From assembly GCF_009829075.1 (NCBI RefSeq), contig NZ_WUQZ01000007.1:102792-166791 (forward strand): a stretch of DNA of 64,000 bases, in the 5' to 3' direction. This DNA comes from Sphingobacterium composti (lineage in GTDB: Bacteria; Bacteroidota; Bacteroidia; Sphingobacteriales; Sphingobacteriaceae). A program made the position numbers and the translations under genes. Positions 48,306-56,998 of the stretch are shown here, piece after piece (position 1 is the stretch's first letter; every line of letters starts with the position of its first letter). The notes below the pieces were generated by a model. It had not been told where the DNA came from and did not search any database. It saw only the letters and a program-made list of their open reading frames with translations.

Positions 48306-48959
48306 ATGAAATTTCATAAAGAAGGATATACAAGCTTAGCTTTAGTGGTTTTATTTATTTTTATAATAAATGCTACTGCAGACTATTTTGATGCAAATCA
48401 ATATGTTAAATGGTTTTTGTACATTTTATCTGCATTCTTATTTTTAACCATTGCTCAGTTTTTCCGTAGCCCGAAAAAAATCATCACATTGGATGAAAAT
48501 GCGATTCTTTGTCCAGCGGACGGAAAAGTTGTGGTGATTGAAGAAACAGAAGAAACAGAATATTTCAAAGATAAAAGATTGCAAATTTCTATTTTCATGT
48601 CACCTACAAATGTACACGTGAATCGAAACCCAATCTCTGGTATTGTATCTTTTTTCAAATATCATCCTGGAAAATTTTTAGTGGCTTGGCACCCTAAATC
48701 TTCTACAGAAAACGAAAGAACCACTGTGGTCGTTAAAAAAGAAAGTGGCGTTGAAGTCCTTTTCCGTCAAATTGCCGGTGCATTAGCTCGTAGAATTGTA
48801 TGGTATGTTAAAGAAGGAGATAAAGTACAACAAGGTGATGAGTTTGGTTTTATTAAATTTGGGTCGCGTGTAGATGTATTCGTACCAATTGGAACCAAAG
48901 TAACTGTCAATATCGGCGATAAGGTTGTGGGTGGAAAAACAGTTATTGCACGCATTTAA
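48306..48959 (+). CDS. psd: Phosphatidylserine decarboxylase (short archaeal-type form)
   Basis: Converts phosphatidylserine to phosphatidylethanolamine at the membrane (217 aa). Two N-terminal hydrophobic segments (about 12-50), then the core with CPADGKVVVIEETEETEYF and ISIFMSPTNVHVNRNPISG. The self-cleavage site is the Gly-Ser in FGSRVDVF (about 186-187), which yields the pyruvoyl group. The short form (PSD-A) is normal in this phylum. Confidence 0.94.
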   Translation: MKFHKEGYTSLALVVLFIFIINATADYFDANQYVKWFLYILSAFLFLTIAQFFRSPKKIITLDENAILCPADGKVVVIEETEETEYFKDKRLQISIFMSPTNVHVNRNPISGIVSFFKYHPGKFLVAWHPKSSTENERTTVVVKKESGVEVLFRQIAGALARRIVWYVKEGDKVQQGDEFGFIKFGSRVDVFVPIGTKVTVNIGDKVVGGKTVIARI

Positions 48960-48987
48960 TATTATCTTAACATTAAATAATTAATTT

Positions 48988-49013
48988 AGCTTCATCTTTA
49001 TGAGGCTTTTTTT
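48988..49013 (+). terminator. Short terminator directly before the histidine kinase
   Basis: 8-bp stem with one G-U pair (48988-48995 with 49000-49007), then a T-run to 49013. The ATG of the next gene follows immediately. Confidence 0.6.
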
Positions 49014-50048
49014 ATGAACTTTAGACTGCTCGTATTTTATATTTCCGCTGTTATCGCGATTTCATTAGCGAGCTTGAGCTACTTCTATGCTCAAAACTGG
49101 CAACATTCTTTACCTATTTTAATTATTTCTTTAGTTGTTAGCTTCATTATTCTCACCAATATATTGCATCATCATATAAATAGTAGGATTAGTAATATTT
49201 ATAAGCTCATCCGGAGCCTAAAATTGGGAAAAGACATGAAAGTCGTATTAGCCGAGCATTCCAGCGAAGACCCCATTCAAAGTACAGAAAAAGAAGTGCG
49301 TGATTGGGCAATCCAAAAATCTTCGGAAATTGACCAACTCAAAGCACAAGAAAAATTTAGAAGAGACTTTCTATCCAACATTTCCCATGAATTCAAAACC
49401 CCTCTTTTCGCCATTCAAGGTTATATTGAAACGCTAAAAGATGGTATGATCGAAGAAGATGTGGAGATGGCAAACATTTTTTTGAATAAAGCTTCTCGAA
49501 ATATCGATCGTTTAACTTACCTATTAAATGATTTGGATGAAATCTCAAAGCTAGAAAGCGGCCAAATATCCATTAATCTAGAAAAGTTTGATATCGTAGA
49601 GCTAATCTTAGAAACGGTAGATCACTTAATTGATAAAGCACAAAAGCAAAATATCGAGATCGTCATTGATTTGAAAAACAATAACCCCATATATGTCAAG
49701 GCTGACAGACAACGAATTCAACAAGTATTAATCAATCTTATAGATAATTCGATCAAATACGGAAGAGATGGCGGCAAGACAAAGGTAAACTTATACCCTC
49801 TACCTGATCAGATTTTAGTGGAAGTAACGGATAATGGACAGGGTATTGAAGAAAAATATATTTCTCGTGTATTTGAGCGGTTTTTCAGAACTGAAAAAAG
49901 TAGATCTCGTGACATTGGAGGGTCAGGATTAGGTTTATCCATTGTAAAACATATAATTGAAGCACATGAGCAAACTGTTCATGCACGCAGTACAGAAAGT
50001 ATAGGAACAACTTTTGGGTTTACACTTCAAAAATCGAAATCCACCTAA
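49014..50048 (+). CDS. PhoR-like sensor histidine kinase
   Basis: 344 aa: two membrane helices (about 5-27 and 33-52) enclosing a very short periplasmic loop, then a linker and HisKA with FLSNISHEFKTPLFAIQGY (phospho-His about 126). The ATPase domain carries N box NLIDNSIKYG, G1 TDNGQGIEE, F box FERFFRTEKS and G2 GGSGLGLSIVKH. No response regulator gene is adjacent, so the partner is elsewhere. The phosphate transport genes downstream suggest phosphate sensing; this is inferred from context. Confidence 0.85.
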   Translation: MNFRLLVFYISAVIAISLASLSYFYAQNWQHSLPILIISLVVSFIILTNILHHHINSRISNIYKLIRSLKLGKDMKVVLAEHSSEDPIQSTEKEVRDWAIQKSSEIDQLKAQEKFRRDFLSNISHEFKTPLFAIQGYIETLKDGMIEEDVEMANIFLNKASRNIDRLTYLLNDLDEISKLESGQISINLEKFDIVELILETVDHLIDKAQKQNIEIVIDLKNNNPIYVKADRQRIQQVLINLIDNSIKYGRDGGKTKVNLYPLPDQILVEVTDNGQGIEEKYISRVFERFFRTEKSRSRDIGGSGLGLSIVKHIIEAHEQTVHARSTESIGTTFGFTLQKSKST

Positions 50049-50066
50049 TATAATTTCTAGCAAAAC

Positions 50067-50089
50067 TTAACATTAACTTAACATTAACA
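50067..50089 (+). promoter_or_regulatory. Tandem Pho-box-like repeat
   Basis: Two copies of the 11-bp unit TTAACATTAAC, with TTAACA hexamers at 50067, 50078 and 50084 and TTAACT at 50073. TTAACA hexamers spaced by 5 bp are the form of PhoP/PhoB-type binding sites. It lies just upstream of a -7 box and 28 bp before the PhoU-like gene. Confidence 0.55.
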
Positions 50090-50092
50090 TCA

Positions 50093-50100
50093 TACTTTTG
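50093..50100 (+). promoter_or_regulatory. -7 element of the DUF47-pit promoter
   Basis: TACTTTTG, matching TAnnTTTG. The region where a -33 box would sit is occupied by the tandem repeat, as expected for an activator-dependent promoter. Confidence 0.5.
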
Positions 50101-50116
50101 GTCAAAATATAAGTAT

Positions 50117-50764
50117 ATGTCACTAAATAGTATTTTCCAGTACTTTGTCCCAAAGGATAAAAAGTTCTTCCCATTATTTGAACAAGCGGGTGCCAATTTA
50201 ATTGAAATGGCAAAGCTTTTAAAAGAATGTGTTAACACTTCAAACATTGAAGAAAGAAAATCATTATCGAAGAAGCTTGAAGATTTAGAACATGTGGGAG
50301 ATAATATAACTCACCAGATACATTTAGAATTAGGTCGTAATTTTATCACCCCTTTTGACAGAGAAGACATTCACGCTTTAGCGAGTTCATTAGACGATGT
50401 TGCTGATTTCATCCATGGTGCATCTAACCGTATTCAATTGTATAAAGTAGAAAAACCTACAGAACCAATGATTGAATTGACGGCTTTAATATTAGAAGCA
50501 ACAGAACACGTAGCGAAAGCCTTATTCGAATTAAAAGACTTAAAAAACATTCGTAACATCACAGACTCTTGTGTTAGAATCAATAGCGTTGAAAATAAAG
50601 CAGATTACATATTTGACAGAGCTGTTGCTGATTTATTCGAATACGAAACTGACGCAATCTCATTAATCAAACAGAAAGAAGTATTATCAGCTATGGAAGA
50701 TGCTACGGATAAATGCGAAGATGTAGCAAATGTATTAGAGAGTATTCTGGTTAAGAATGCTTAA
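50117..50764 (+). CDS. DUF47/PhoU-like phosphate transport accessory protein
   Basis: 215 aa, all helical, with the DUF47 pattern: KFFPLFEQAGANLIEMAKLL, HVGDNITHQIHLELGRNFITPFDREDIHAL (the FxTPFDREDI motif is diagnostic) and VRINSVENKADYIFDRAVADLF. Members are encoded next to Pit transporters and are thought to control phosphate uptake. 33 bp upstream of pit, one transcript. Confidence 0.92.
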   Translation: MSLNSIFQYFVPKDKKFFPLFEQAGANLIEMAKLLKECVNTSNIEERKSLSKKLEDLEHVGDNITHQIHLELGRNFITPFDREDIHALASSLDDVADFIHGASNRIQLYKVEKPTEPMIELTALILEATEHVAKALFELKDLKNIRNITDSCVRINSVENKADYIFDRAVADLFEYETDAISLIKQKEVLSAMEDATDKCEDVANVLESILVKNA

Positions 50765-50797
50765 TCTTAATTTTTAACCAACGTTAATTCATTCAAT

Positions 50798-51808
50798 ATG
50801 ATAACAACATTATTAGTGGTAGTTATCGTTTTAGCAATAGCATTTGATTATATCAATGGTTTCCACGATGCAGCTAATTCAATCGCCACAATAGTTTCTA
50901 CCAAAGTATTAACACCATTCATGGCTGTACTTTGGGCTGCAATTTTCAATTTTGCAGCATATTTTTATTTCACAGATCACAAAGTAGCTAATACTATTGC
51001 CAAAACTGTAATAGAACAATATATTACATTAGAAGTAATTTTTGCTGGGCTTGTCGCAGCAATATCCTGGAACCTATTCACCTGGTACTATGGAATTCCT
51101 TCTAGTTCTTCCCACACGCTTATTGGAGGGTTTGCTGGGTCAGGAATGGCATATGCTCTATTTTTAGGTGCTAATCCCATTGATGCAATCAACATTAGCG
51201 CGACTATGAAAATCATTTCTTTCATTGTACTAGCTCCGGTTATTGGTATGACAATATCTATTATTATAACACTTGTCATAATAAATATATGTCGAAACGC
51301 TAAACCGCGTGTTGCGGAAAAATGGTTTAAAATACTACAATTAATATCTTCAGCTGGATTAAGTTTTGCTCACGGGGGTAATGATGCGCAGAAAGTAATG
51401 GGTATTATCTTCGTAGCTATGATTGCAGGTGGAGCGGCTACTGCCGGAGAACAAATGCCTGAATGGATTCCACTTTCATGTTATGCAGCTATTTCATTAG
51501 GTACGATGAGTGGTGGTTGGAAGATTGTGAAAACAATGGGTACAAAAATTACTAAAGTGACTCCATTGGAGGGAGTCAGTGCCGAAACAGCAGGAGCTGT
51601 AACTCTAGGAATTACAGAACATTTTGGAATTCCTGCCTCCACAACACATACTATCACAGGATCAATTATAGGTGTGGGAGTTGTAAAAAGAGTATCTGCT
51701 GTACGTTGGGGTGTCACCATTAGTTTATTATGGGCTTGGATACTCACTATACCAGTAAGTGCTGTACTAGGGGGTATTACCTTAGCAATTATTCACTATA
51801 TACTTTAA
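50798..51808 (+). CDS. pit: Inorganic phosphate transporter, PiT family
   Basis: Low-affinity phosphate symporter in the inner membrane (336 aa, about 10 helices). Both family repeats are visible: YINGFHDAANSIATIVSTKVL near the start and FAHGGNDAQKVMGII in the middle (GANDVANA-like motifs). The SSSHTLIGGFAGSG and PASTTHTITGSIIGVG loops are also there. Followed by a strong terminator. Confidence 0.95.
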   Translation: MITTLLVVVIVLAIAFDYINGFHDAANSIATIVSTKVLTPFMAVLWAAIFNFAAYFYFTDHKVANTIAKTVIEQYITLEVIFAGLVAAISWNLFTWYYGIPSSSSHTLIGGFAGSGMAYALFLGANPIDAINISATMKIISFIVLAPVIGMTISIIITLVIINICRNAKPRVAEKWFKILQLISSAGLSFAHGGNDAQKVMGIIFVAMIAGGAATAGEQMPEWIPLSCYAAISLGTMSGGWKIVKTMGTKITKVTPLEGVSAETAGAVTLGITEHFGIPASTTHTITGSIIGVGVVKRVSAVRWGVTISLLWAWILTIPVSAVLGGITLAIIHYIL

Positions 51809-51811
51809 TCC

Positions 51812-51855
51812 AAAACAAGGCAGATGTAGCTATAAATCCACATCTGCCTTGTTTT
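51812..51855 (+). terminator. Terminator of the phosphate transport operon
   Basis: 16-bp perfect stem (51812-51827 with 51840-51855) with a 12-nt loop and a T-run at the end. Confidence 0.85.
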
Positions 51856-51976
51856 TATCGAATTACACATAAATTTTATTAAGAAGATTTGTTAGATTAT
51901 AGGGAATTAATTACTTTTACACGTGAAATCATGTAAACTTATTTACTTAATAAAATAAAGATTCATAATTTCATTT

Positions 51977-51993
51977 TTGGCATACTTATTGTT
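51977..51993 (+). promoter_or_regulatory. Sigma-54-like -24/-12 element before the ompA-type gene
   Basis: TTGGCATACTTATTGTT has the -24 TTGGCA element and a TTG at -12; the GG to G spacing is 10 bp as in sigma-54 promoters. The -12 GC reads GT here. It would give a leader of about 50 nt or more. Confidence 0.4.
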
Positions 51994-52054
51994 AAGTAAT
52001 GTTAAATTAAAAAGAAAACAATTAAAAATTTTTATAACCTTAAAAAAAAAGAGT

Positions 52055-53434
52055 ATGAACTATTCTACAATTAAAAAAACAGCTGTTGCCGCTTCTTTAG
52101 TAGCCGCTTTAGGTTACGCTGATGTAGCTCAAGCACAAACTCCTACTGTATTCGGTGGACGTTCTCAATACAGAACTTGGTCAATTGGTTTACAAGGTGG
52201 TATTACTACTCCTAACGTATTGGTTGGTGGTTCTAATAACTTCGGTAAAAAAGTTGGTTATTTCCAAAATAAAGTTGGCGAGTACTATGGTTTGACTGTA
52301 CGTAAACAATTCTCTCACTTATTCGGTTTGGAATTAGAAGGTAACCGTGGTTCAATCAAAACTTATAACCATGAATTAGCTTCTCCTAGACAAGAAACTT
52401 CAAACGGTGCTATCGCAGCTAAAACTGATGTAAACTGGGCAGCTAGCTTAAATGGTGTGTTCCAATTAGGTACTATCGATTTCTTAAGAAGAGAAAATGC
52501 TGTTAATTTCTATGCAAAAGTTGGTTTAGGTGTTTTAGCTAACAACCCAATCCAATACGCAAACGAAGATTTCACTGGTACTCCTGTATACGATAATTCT
52601 GGTAAATGGGGTGAGGAAATTTTTGGTGATAGAAGCGCTGTTGGTGACAGAGATTACAAATTAGCAGCTTACGTTCCTGTAGGTGTTGGGGTTAAATTCA
52701 AATTATCTGAAGTTGTTGCGTTGAACTTAGGTTACACAATGAACTTCACTGATGATAACTTATTATACGGACCAGGCCGTTCAGATGTTAAAGGTAAATT
52801 CTCTAATGTATACGGTGGTTTAGAATTCACTTTAGGTTCTCGTGATAAAGAAAACTTAACTTTTGCTAACCCAGTTGCTACATTATACGACGAGTTAAAA
52901 GATCCTTCATTACGTAACGAAGTTGAAGCATTAAAACAACGTGTTTCTACTTTAGAAGGTACTGTTGATCAATTAGGTAAAGATTCTGATGGTGACGGTG
53001 TTTCTGATAAATTTGACAAATGTCCTAACACTCCTGCTGGTACAGTAGTTGATGGTTCTGGATGTCCTATCAAATTTCCTGAGCCTGCTAAAAATGAAAT
53101 CGCTACTGGCGCTTACTATGCTCCTATCGGTTTCGAGTTTGACAGTTCAGTATTGAAAACTGAATCATACGCAACTTTAGATAAATTAGCTAAAGAATTA
53201 CGTGATTCAAATGGTACAGTTACTTTGGATGGTTACGCTTCTGCTGAAGGTACTGAAGAGTACAACATGAACTTATCTAAAGACCGTGCTAATGCAGTAA
53301 AACAATACTTAGTTAACGCTGGTGTTGCTGCATCAAGCATCAATGCAAACGGATACGGTGAAGCTAATCCTATCGCTTCTAACGCTACTGAAGAAGGTCG
53401 TGTTCAAAACCGTCGCGTAGAAATCAAAAAATAA
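52055..53434 (+). CDS. OmpA family outer-membrane protein
   Basis: 459 aa from the ATG at 52055, with a signal peptide (about 1-28, ending AQAQ). An N-terminal beta-barrel-like domain (about 30-265) is followed by a short coiled stretch and a thrombospondin type-3 calcium segment with DSDGDGVSDKFDKCPNTPAGT (about 308-328). The C-terminal OmpA peptidoglycan-binding domain (about 345-459) has GYASAEGTEEYNMNLSKDRA. Uniform use of few codons suggests very high expression. A longer reading from 51977 would put the sigma-54-like element inside the gene. Confidence 0.93.
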   Translation: MNYSTIKKTAVAASLVAALGYADVAQAQTPTVFGGRSQYRTWSIGLQGGITTPNVLVGGSNNFGKKVGYFQNKVGEYYGLTVRKQFSHLFGLELEGNRGSIKTYNHELASPRQETSNGAIAAKTDVNWAASLNGVFQLGTIDFLRRENAVNFYAKVGLGVLANNPIQYANEDFTGTPVYDNSGKWGEEIFGDRSAVGDRDYKLAAYVPVGVGVKFKLSEVVALNLGYTMNFTDDNLLYGPGRSDVKGKFSNVYGGLEFTLGSRDKENLTFANPVATLYDELKDPSLRNEVEALKQRVSTLEGTVDQLGKDSDGDGVSDKFDKCPNTPAGTVVDGSGCPIKFPEPAKNEIATGAYYAPIGFEFDSSVLKTESYATLDKLAKELRDSNGTVTLDGYASAEGTEEYNMNLSKDRANAVKQYLVNAGVAASSINANGYGEANPIASNATEEGRVQNRRVEIKK

Positions 53435-53463
53435 TTATTTTAGATAATTATTATGATATATTA

Positions 53464-53491
53464 AGCCGCCACAATATGTGGCGGCTTTTTT
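53464..53491 (+). terminator. Terminator of the ompA-type gene
   Basis: GC-rich perfect 10-bp stem (53464-53473 with 53477-53486), 3-nt loop, six T residues. Confidence 0.9.
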
Positions 53492-53599
53492 GGCAATTAA
53501 ACCTTTGGCTCTTAAACCAATCCATATATGTGAATATGTGGAAAATAATTTGACATGAATTAAATTAAAAAACGTATTTTTCACTAAATTGGAAAGGTT

Positions 53600-55012
53600 A
53601 TGGAAGAGGAATTCGATTTTGAATCATCAGAAGAGCAAAAAAAATCAGTAAATCGTTTTGAAGAAATGATTCGAAACGAGGATCAATATTTTTTTGATGC
53701 TGGTACTTTTGAAAGTATTATTGACTATTATTCAGACAAGAACGATTCTGTAAAAGCACTACAAGTAATTGATTTTGCCACGAGTCAACATCCATATGAA
53801 GCTGCCTTTTATATTAAGAAAGCTCAAATACTTTCCGCAATGCGTCATTTTAGTTTGGCTATGGACGCTATTGAAAAAGCGGAAACACTAGAACCTTCTG
53901 ATCCAGATGTTTTCCTAGTAAAAGCTTCGATATATGCTTCTCAAGGCATGCTAGCGAAGTCTGAAGAGTTTCTAAATCTTGCGCTCGAAAATGCAGATAA
54001 TAAACTTGAAATATATCATCAATTAGCTACTATCTATCAATTACAAGGTGATTTCAGCAAGGCAGTCATATTCTTAAAGAAAACATTAAGAATTAAACCT
54101 AATAATCCTGACGCTTTATTGGAGATTAATTTTTGCTTTGATGTATTAGAACTAAATGAAGAGGCTCTAAAATTCTTTTCTTCATTAATTGATGAAGAGC
54201 CATATTCATATCATTGCTGGTACTATTTGGGTAATGCATATCATAAATTGGGACGATACGAAGAAGCTATCGACGCCTACGATTACGCAATTTTAGTTAA
54301 TGATTCGTTCTCTTCAGCATATTACAACAAAGGTAATGCATTAGTAAATCTCGATAGATATACGGAAGCAATTGAAAATTATAAACAAACTTTCGAATAT
54401 GAACCACCAAATGCAGATACTTATTGTGCAATTGGAGAATGCTATGAGAAGTTAGAATTAATGGATACCGCGAGAGAATATTATAAGAAAGCGGTAAAAT
54501 TGGATAGTGAATTGCCAGATGCGTGGTTTGGAATTGGCGTTACGTTAGATTTTGAAGAACGATACTTTGAATCTTTACATTTTTATAAAAAGGCTTTAGA
54601 GATAGACGATGAGAATCCTGATTATTGGTTTGCTATAGCTGATGCACGCTATAAATTGGGACAAATAGAAGAATCTGAAAAAGCATATAATAAGGTCGTT
54701 GAATTAAATCCGACAGATGTTGAAGCGTGGTTAGATTTTTCGTCTATTTATTTTGAGCAAAGTAAAATTGATGAGGCTATTGAGGTAATGTCGGAAGCTA
54801 TAAAAGTAAATACAGATGCTCCTGAGTTGTATTACCGATTGGTAGCATATTTATTTGCGAATGGTCAATACAACGAAGCTTTGAATTTCTTAGAACTTGC
54901 CTTAGCATTTGGTCCAGAAAAGCATCATATTCTGTTTGAATACTTGCCGCAATTACAAGGCAATCAAATCATTTCGGAAATTATTAAAAAGTACACAGAG
55001 AAGGATGATTAA
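53600..55012 (+). CDS. Cytosolic tetratricopeptide-repeat protein
   Basis: 470 aa with no signal peptide and about 11-12 TPR units from about residue 45 to 450, for example YHKLGRYEEAIDAYDYAILV and YKLGQIEESEKAYNKVVELN. The N-terminus is acidic (MEEEFDFESSEE). A scaffold role is inferred; its gene overlaps aroE by 8 bp, an arrangement I recall from related genomes. Confidence 0.85.
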   Translation: MEEEFDFESSEEQKKSVNRFEEMIRNEDQYFFDAGTFESIIDYYSDKNDSVKALQVIDFATSQHPYEAAFYIKKAQILSAMRHFSLAMDAIEKAETLEPSDPDVFLVKASIYASQGMLAKSEEFLNLALENADNKLEIYHQLATIYQLQGDFSKAVIFLKKTLRIKPNNPDALLEINFCFDVLELNEEALKFFSSLIDEEPYSYHCWYYLGNAYHKLGRYEEAIDAYDYAILVNDSFSSAYYNKGNALVNLDRYTEAIENYKQTFEYEPPNADTYCAIGECYEKLELMDTAREYYKKAVKLDSELPDAWFGIGVTLDFEERYFESLHFYKKALEIDDENPDYWFAIADARYKLGQIEESEKAYNKVVELNPTDVEAWLDFSSIYFEQSKIDEAIEVMSEAIKVNTDAPELYYRLVAYLFANGQYNEALNFLELALAFGPEKHHILFEYLPQLQGNQIISEIIKKYTEKDD

Positions 55013-55754
55013 ATTAGGACTCATAGGATTTCCTTTGGGACATTCCTTTTCCAAAAATTTTTATTTAGCAAAGTTCGATAAAGAAAATATAACGTCAGTA
55101 AATTATGATTTATATGCAATTGAGCATGTGAATCAATTTCCAGAACTATTCATTAATGACTCCCAATTCCGTGGATTTAATGTAACTATTCCCCACAAAC
55201 AAACCGTAATTCAATATTTGGATGAGCTTTCAGAAGAGGCTCAACAAATGAAAGCAGTTAACTGTATAACGATTAAACATATTAACGGCAAATCTATTCT
55301 TAAAGGATTTAATACGGATGCATTTGGTTTTCAGAAATCTTTAGAACCACTTTTGAAACCTCATCACGACAAAGCGTTAGTTTTGGGAAATGGTGGTGCT
55401 GCAAAAGCCGTGTTTTATTCTCTGGAGAAATTAAATATTCCTTACAAAATCATAAGCAGAAATATTGAAACAGGTGATCTGACATATACTGATTTAACAG
55501 AAGATCTAATTTCTGAATATCCAATAATTATCAATTGTTCGCCTATAGGTACCTATCCAAATGTGGATGCTTGTCCAAATATCCCTTATGAAACAATTTC
55601 TGAAAAGCATCTGTTGTATGACCTAATCTACAATCCCGAAGAGACTTTATTCTTGAAAAAAGGGAGAGACAAAGGTGCAACAACGAAAAATGGGTACGAA
55701 ATGCTAGTCTTACAAGCCGAAAAAAATTGGGAAATTTGGCAAAGCAATTTTTAG
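55005..55754 (+). CDS. aroE: Shikimate dehydrogenase
   Basis: Reduces 3-dehydroshikimate with NADPH in aromatic amino acid synthesis (249 aa from the ATG at 55005). Substrate-binding GFPLGHSFSK at residues 5-14, catalytic lysine in NVTIPHKQTV, aspartate in NTDAFGF and the NADP loop LVLGNGGAAKAVFY are all present. The start is set by the AAGG just upstream and by family alignment; a reading from 54909 would only translate the TPR gene out of frame. Confidence 0.94.
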   Translation: MIKLGLIGFPLGHSFSKNFYLAKFDKENITSVNYDLYAIEHVNQFPELFINDSQFRGFNVTIPHKQTVIQYLDELSEEAQQMKAVNCITIKHINGKSILKGFNTDAFGFQKSLEPLLKPHHDKALVLGNGGAAKAVFYSLEKLNIPYKIISRNIETGDLTYTDLTEDLISEYPIIINCSPIGTYPNVDACPNIPYETISEKHLLYDLIYNPEETLFLKKGRDKGATTKNGYEMLVLQAEKNWEIWQSNF

Positions 55755-55757
55755 TAT

Positions 55758-56336
55758 ATGTTACGTTTTTTGCTATCCTTAAGTTTCCTTTTCATACTCG
55801 TTGGATGTGACAATAACGACTATAGTCCAAAACCTCGAGCCTATCATCGTATAGAATTTCCAATCAAAAGCTTTGAAACGATAAATATCTCAGGATGCCC
55901 ATTTACTTTTGAAATCCCTACTTACAGTGTCTTAAAGGACGATCTGTCTAAAGGCGCAAAGACATGTTGGAAAAATATAGTTTTTAAAAATTACAATGCG
56001 CAATTGCATTTAAGCTATTACTCCATTAGTCCAAAGTCAACCCTTGAACAGCTGACAGAAGACGCTAGATCATTTGTATTTAAACATACAACAAAAGCTA
56101 CAGCAATAGATCAACAAAACATTTCTTATCCAGAACATAAAGTTTCAGGACTGACATACAATATTCAAGGAAATACAGCTTCCAATTTTCAATTCTACGC
56201 AACCGATTCTAATAAAAATTATTTGCGTGGAGCACTATATTTTAACGAAAAACCTAATTTAGATTCTATACAACCAGTTTTGGATTTTCTTAAATCAGAC
56301 ATTCAGCATCTAATTAGTACCATAAGATGGAAATAA
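55758..56336 (+). CDS. gldD: Gliding motility lipoprotein GldD
   Basis: 192 aa lipoprotein with lipobox LVGC (Cys17). The family pattern is seen in YSPKPRAYHRIEFP, CPFTFEIPTYS, KTCWKNIVFKNYNAQLHLSYY and a C-terminal DFLKSDIQHLISTIRWK. GldD is needed for gliding in Flavobacterium and is also kept in relatives not known to glide. 3 bp after aroE, so in one operon with it. No other gld genes lie in the window. Confidence 0.87.
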   Translation: MLRFLLSLSFLFILVGCDNNDYSPKPRAYHRIEFPIKSFETINISGCPFTFEIPTYSVLKDDLSKGAKTCWKNIVFKNYNAQLHLSYYSISPKSTLEQLTEDARSFVFKHTTKATAIDQQNISYPEHKVSGLTYNIQGNTASNFQFYATDSNKNYLRGALYFNEKPNLDSIQPVLDFLKSDIQHLISTIRWK

Positions 56337-56353
56337 ATAGTTAAATTTGATCT

Positions 56354-56998
56354 ATGTTAACTATTGAAACTTTTACATTTAATCCTTATCAGGAAAATAC
56401 ATATCTGATTATCGATAGCGCTAACAATCAGTGCATAATTGTGGATCCAGGGATGCACAATGTTCAGGAACAAGCTTATTTTAAAGAACATATAGAAAAT
56501 AATAAGCTTAAACCAACACTTCTGCTGAATACACATTGTCATATAGACCATGTTCTTGGCAACAATTTCGTATATGAAAACTGGGCGTTAGTTCCTCAAT
56601 TTCACGAAAATGAAGTTCCTGTATTAGTTTCAGTTGAAAACTATGCTCCACAAATGGGCTTCAGATATGAGACATCACCAATTCCCCAAGCTTTTATTCA
56701 CGACAAAGAGATTCTAAACTTTGGAGGCTATGAGATTGAATGTATTCTGGCTCCAGGACATTCTCCAGGTCATTTGTGTTATTATATCCCCGGATTGAAA
56801 TCCTTAATTGGCGGTGATGTATTATTTCGTAATAGCATAGGACGTTCAGATTTACCGGGTGGAGACCATCAAACATTATTGGATAGTATCACTACTCGAA
56901 TTTTTACTTTAGCAGAAGACACAGAAGTTTTTCCTGGTCATGGCCCATCTACGACTATTGGATTCGAAAAAGAAACAAACCCCTTTGTGAGAGGATGA
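56354..56998 (+). CDS. MBL-fold metallo-hydrolase (glyoxalase II-like)
   Basis: 214 aa hydrolase with the full metal-binding set: THCHIDHVLG (HxHxDH, about residues 60-69), PGHSPGHLCYY, GGDVLFRNSIGRSDLPGGD and FPGHGPSTT. Two metal ions are expected. Substrate is unknown; glyoxalase II or thioesterase activity is possible. It overlaps the permease gene by 4 bp (ATGA). Confidence 0.9.
   Translation: MLTIETFTFNPYQENTYLIIDSANNQCIIVDPGMHNVQEQAYFKEHIENNKLKPTLLLNTHCHIDHVLGNNFVYENWALVPQFHENEVPVLVSVENYAPQMGFRYETSPIPQAFIHDKEILNFGGYEIECILAPGHSPGHLCYYIPGLKSLIGGDVLFRNSIGRSDLPGGDHQTLLDSITTRIFTLAEDTEVFPGHGPSTTIGFEKETNPFVRG

Noticed and set aside
51990..52005. Inverted-orientation TTAACA repeats before the ompA-type gene
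   Set aside because: Only two imperfectly spaced hexamers on the other strand, overlapping the sigma-54-like element; probably AT-rich coincidence.
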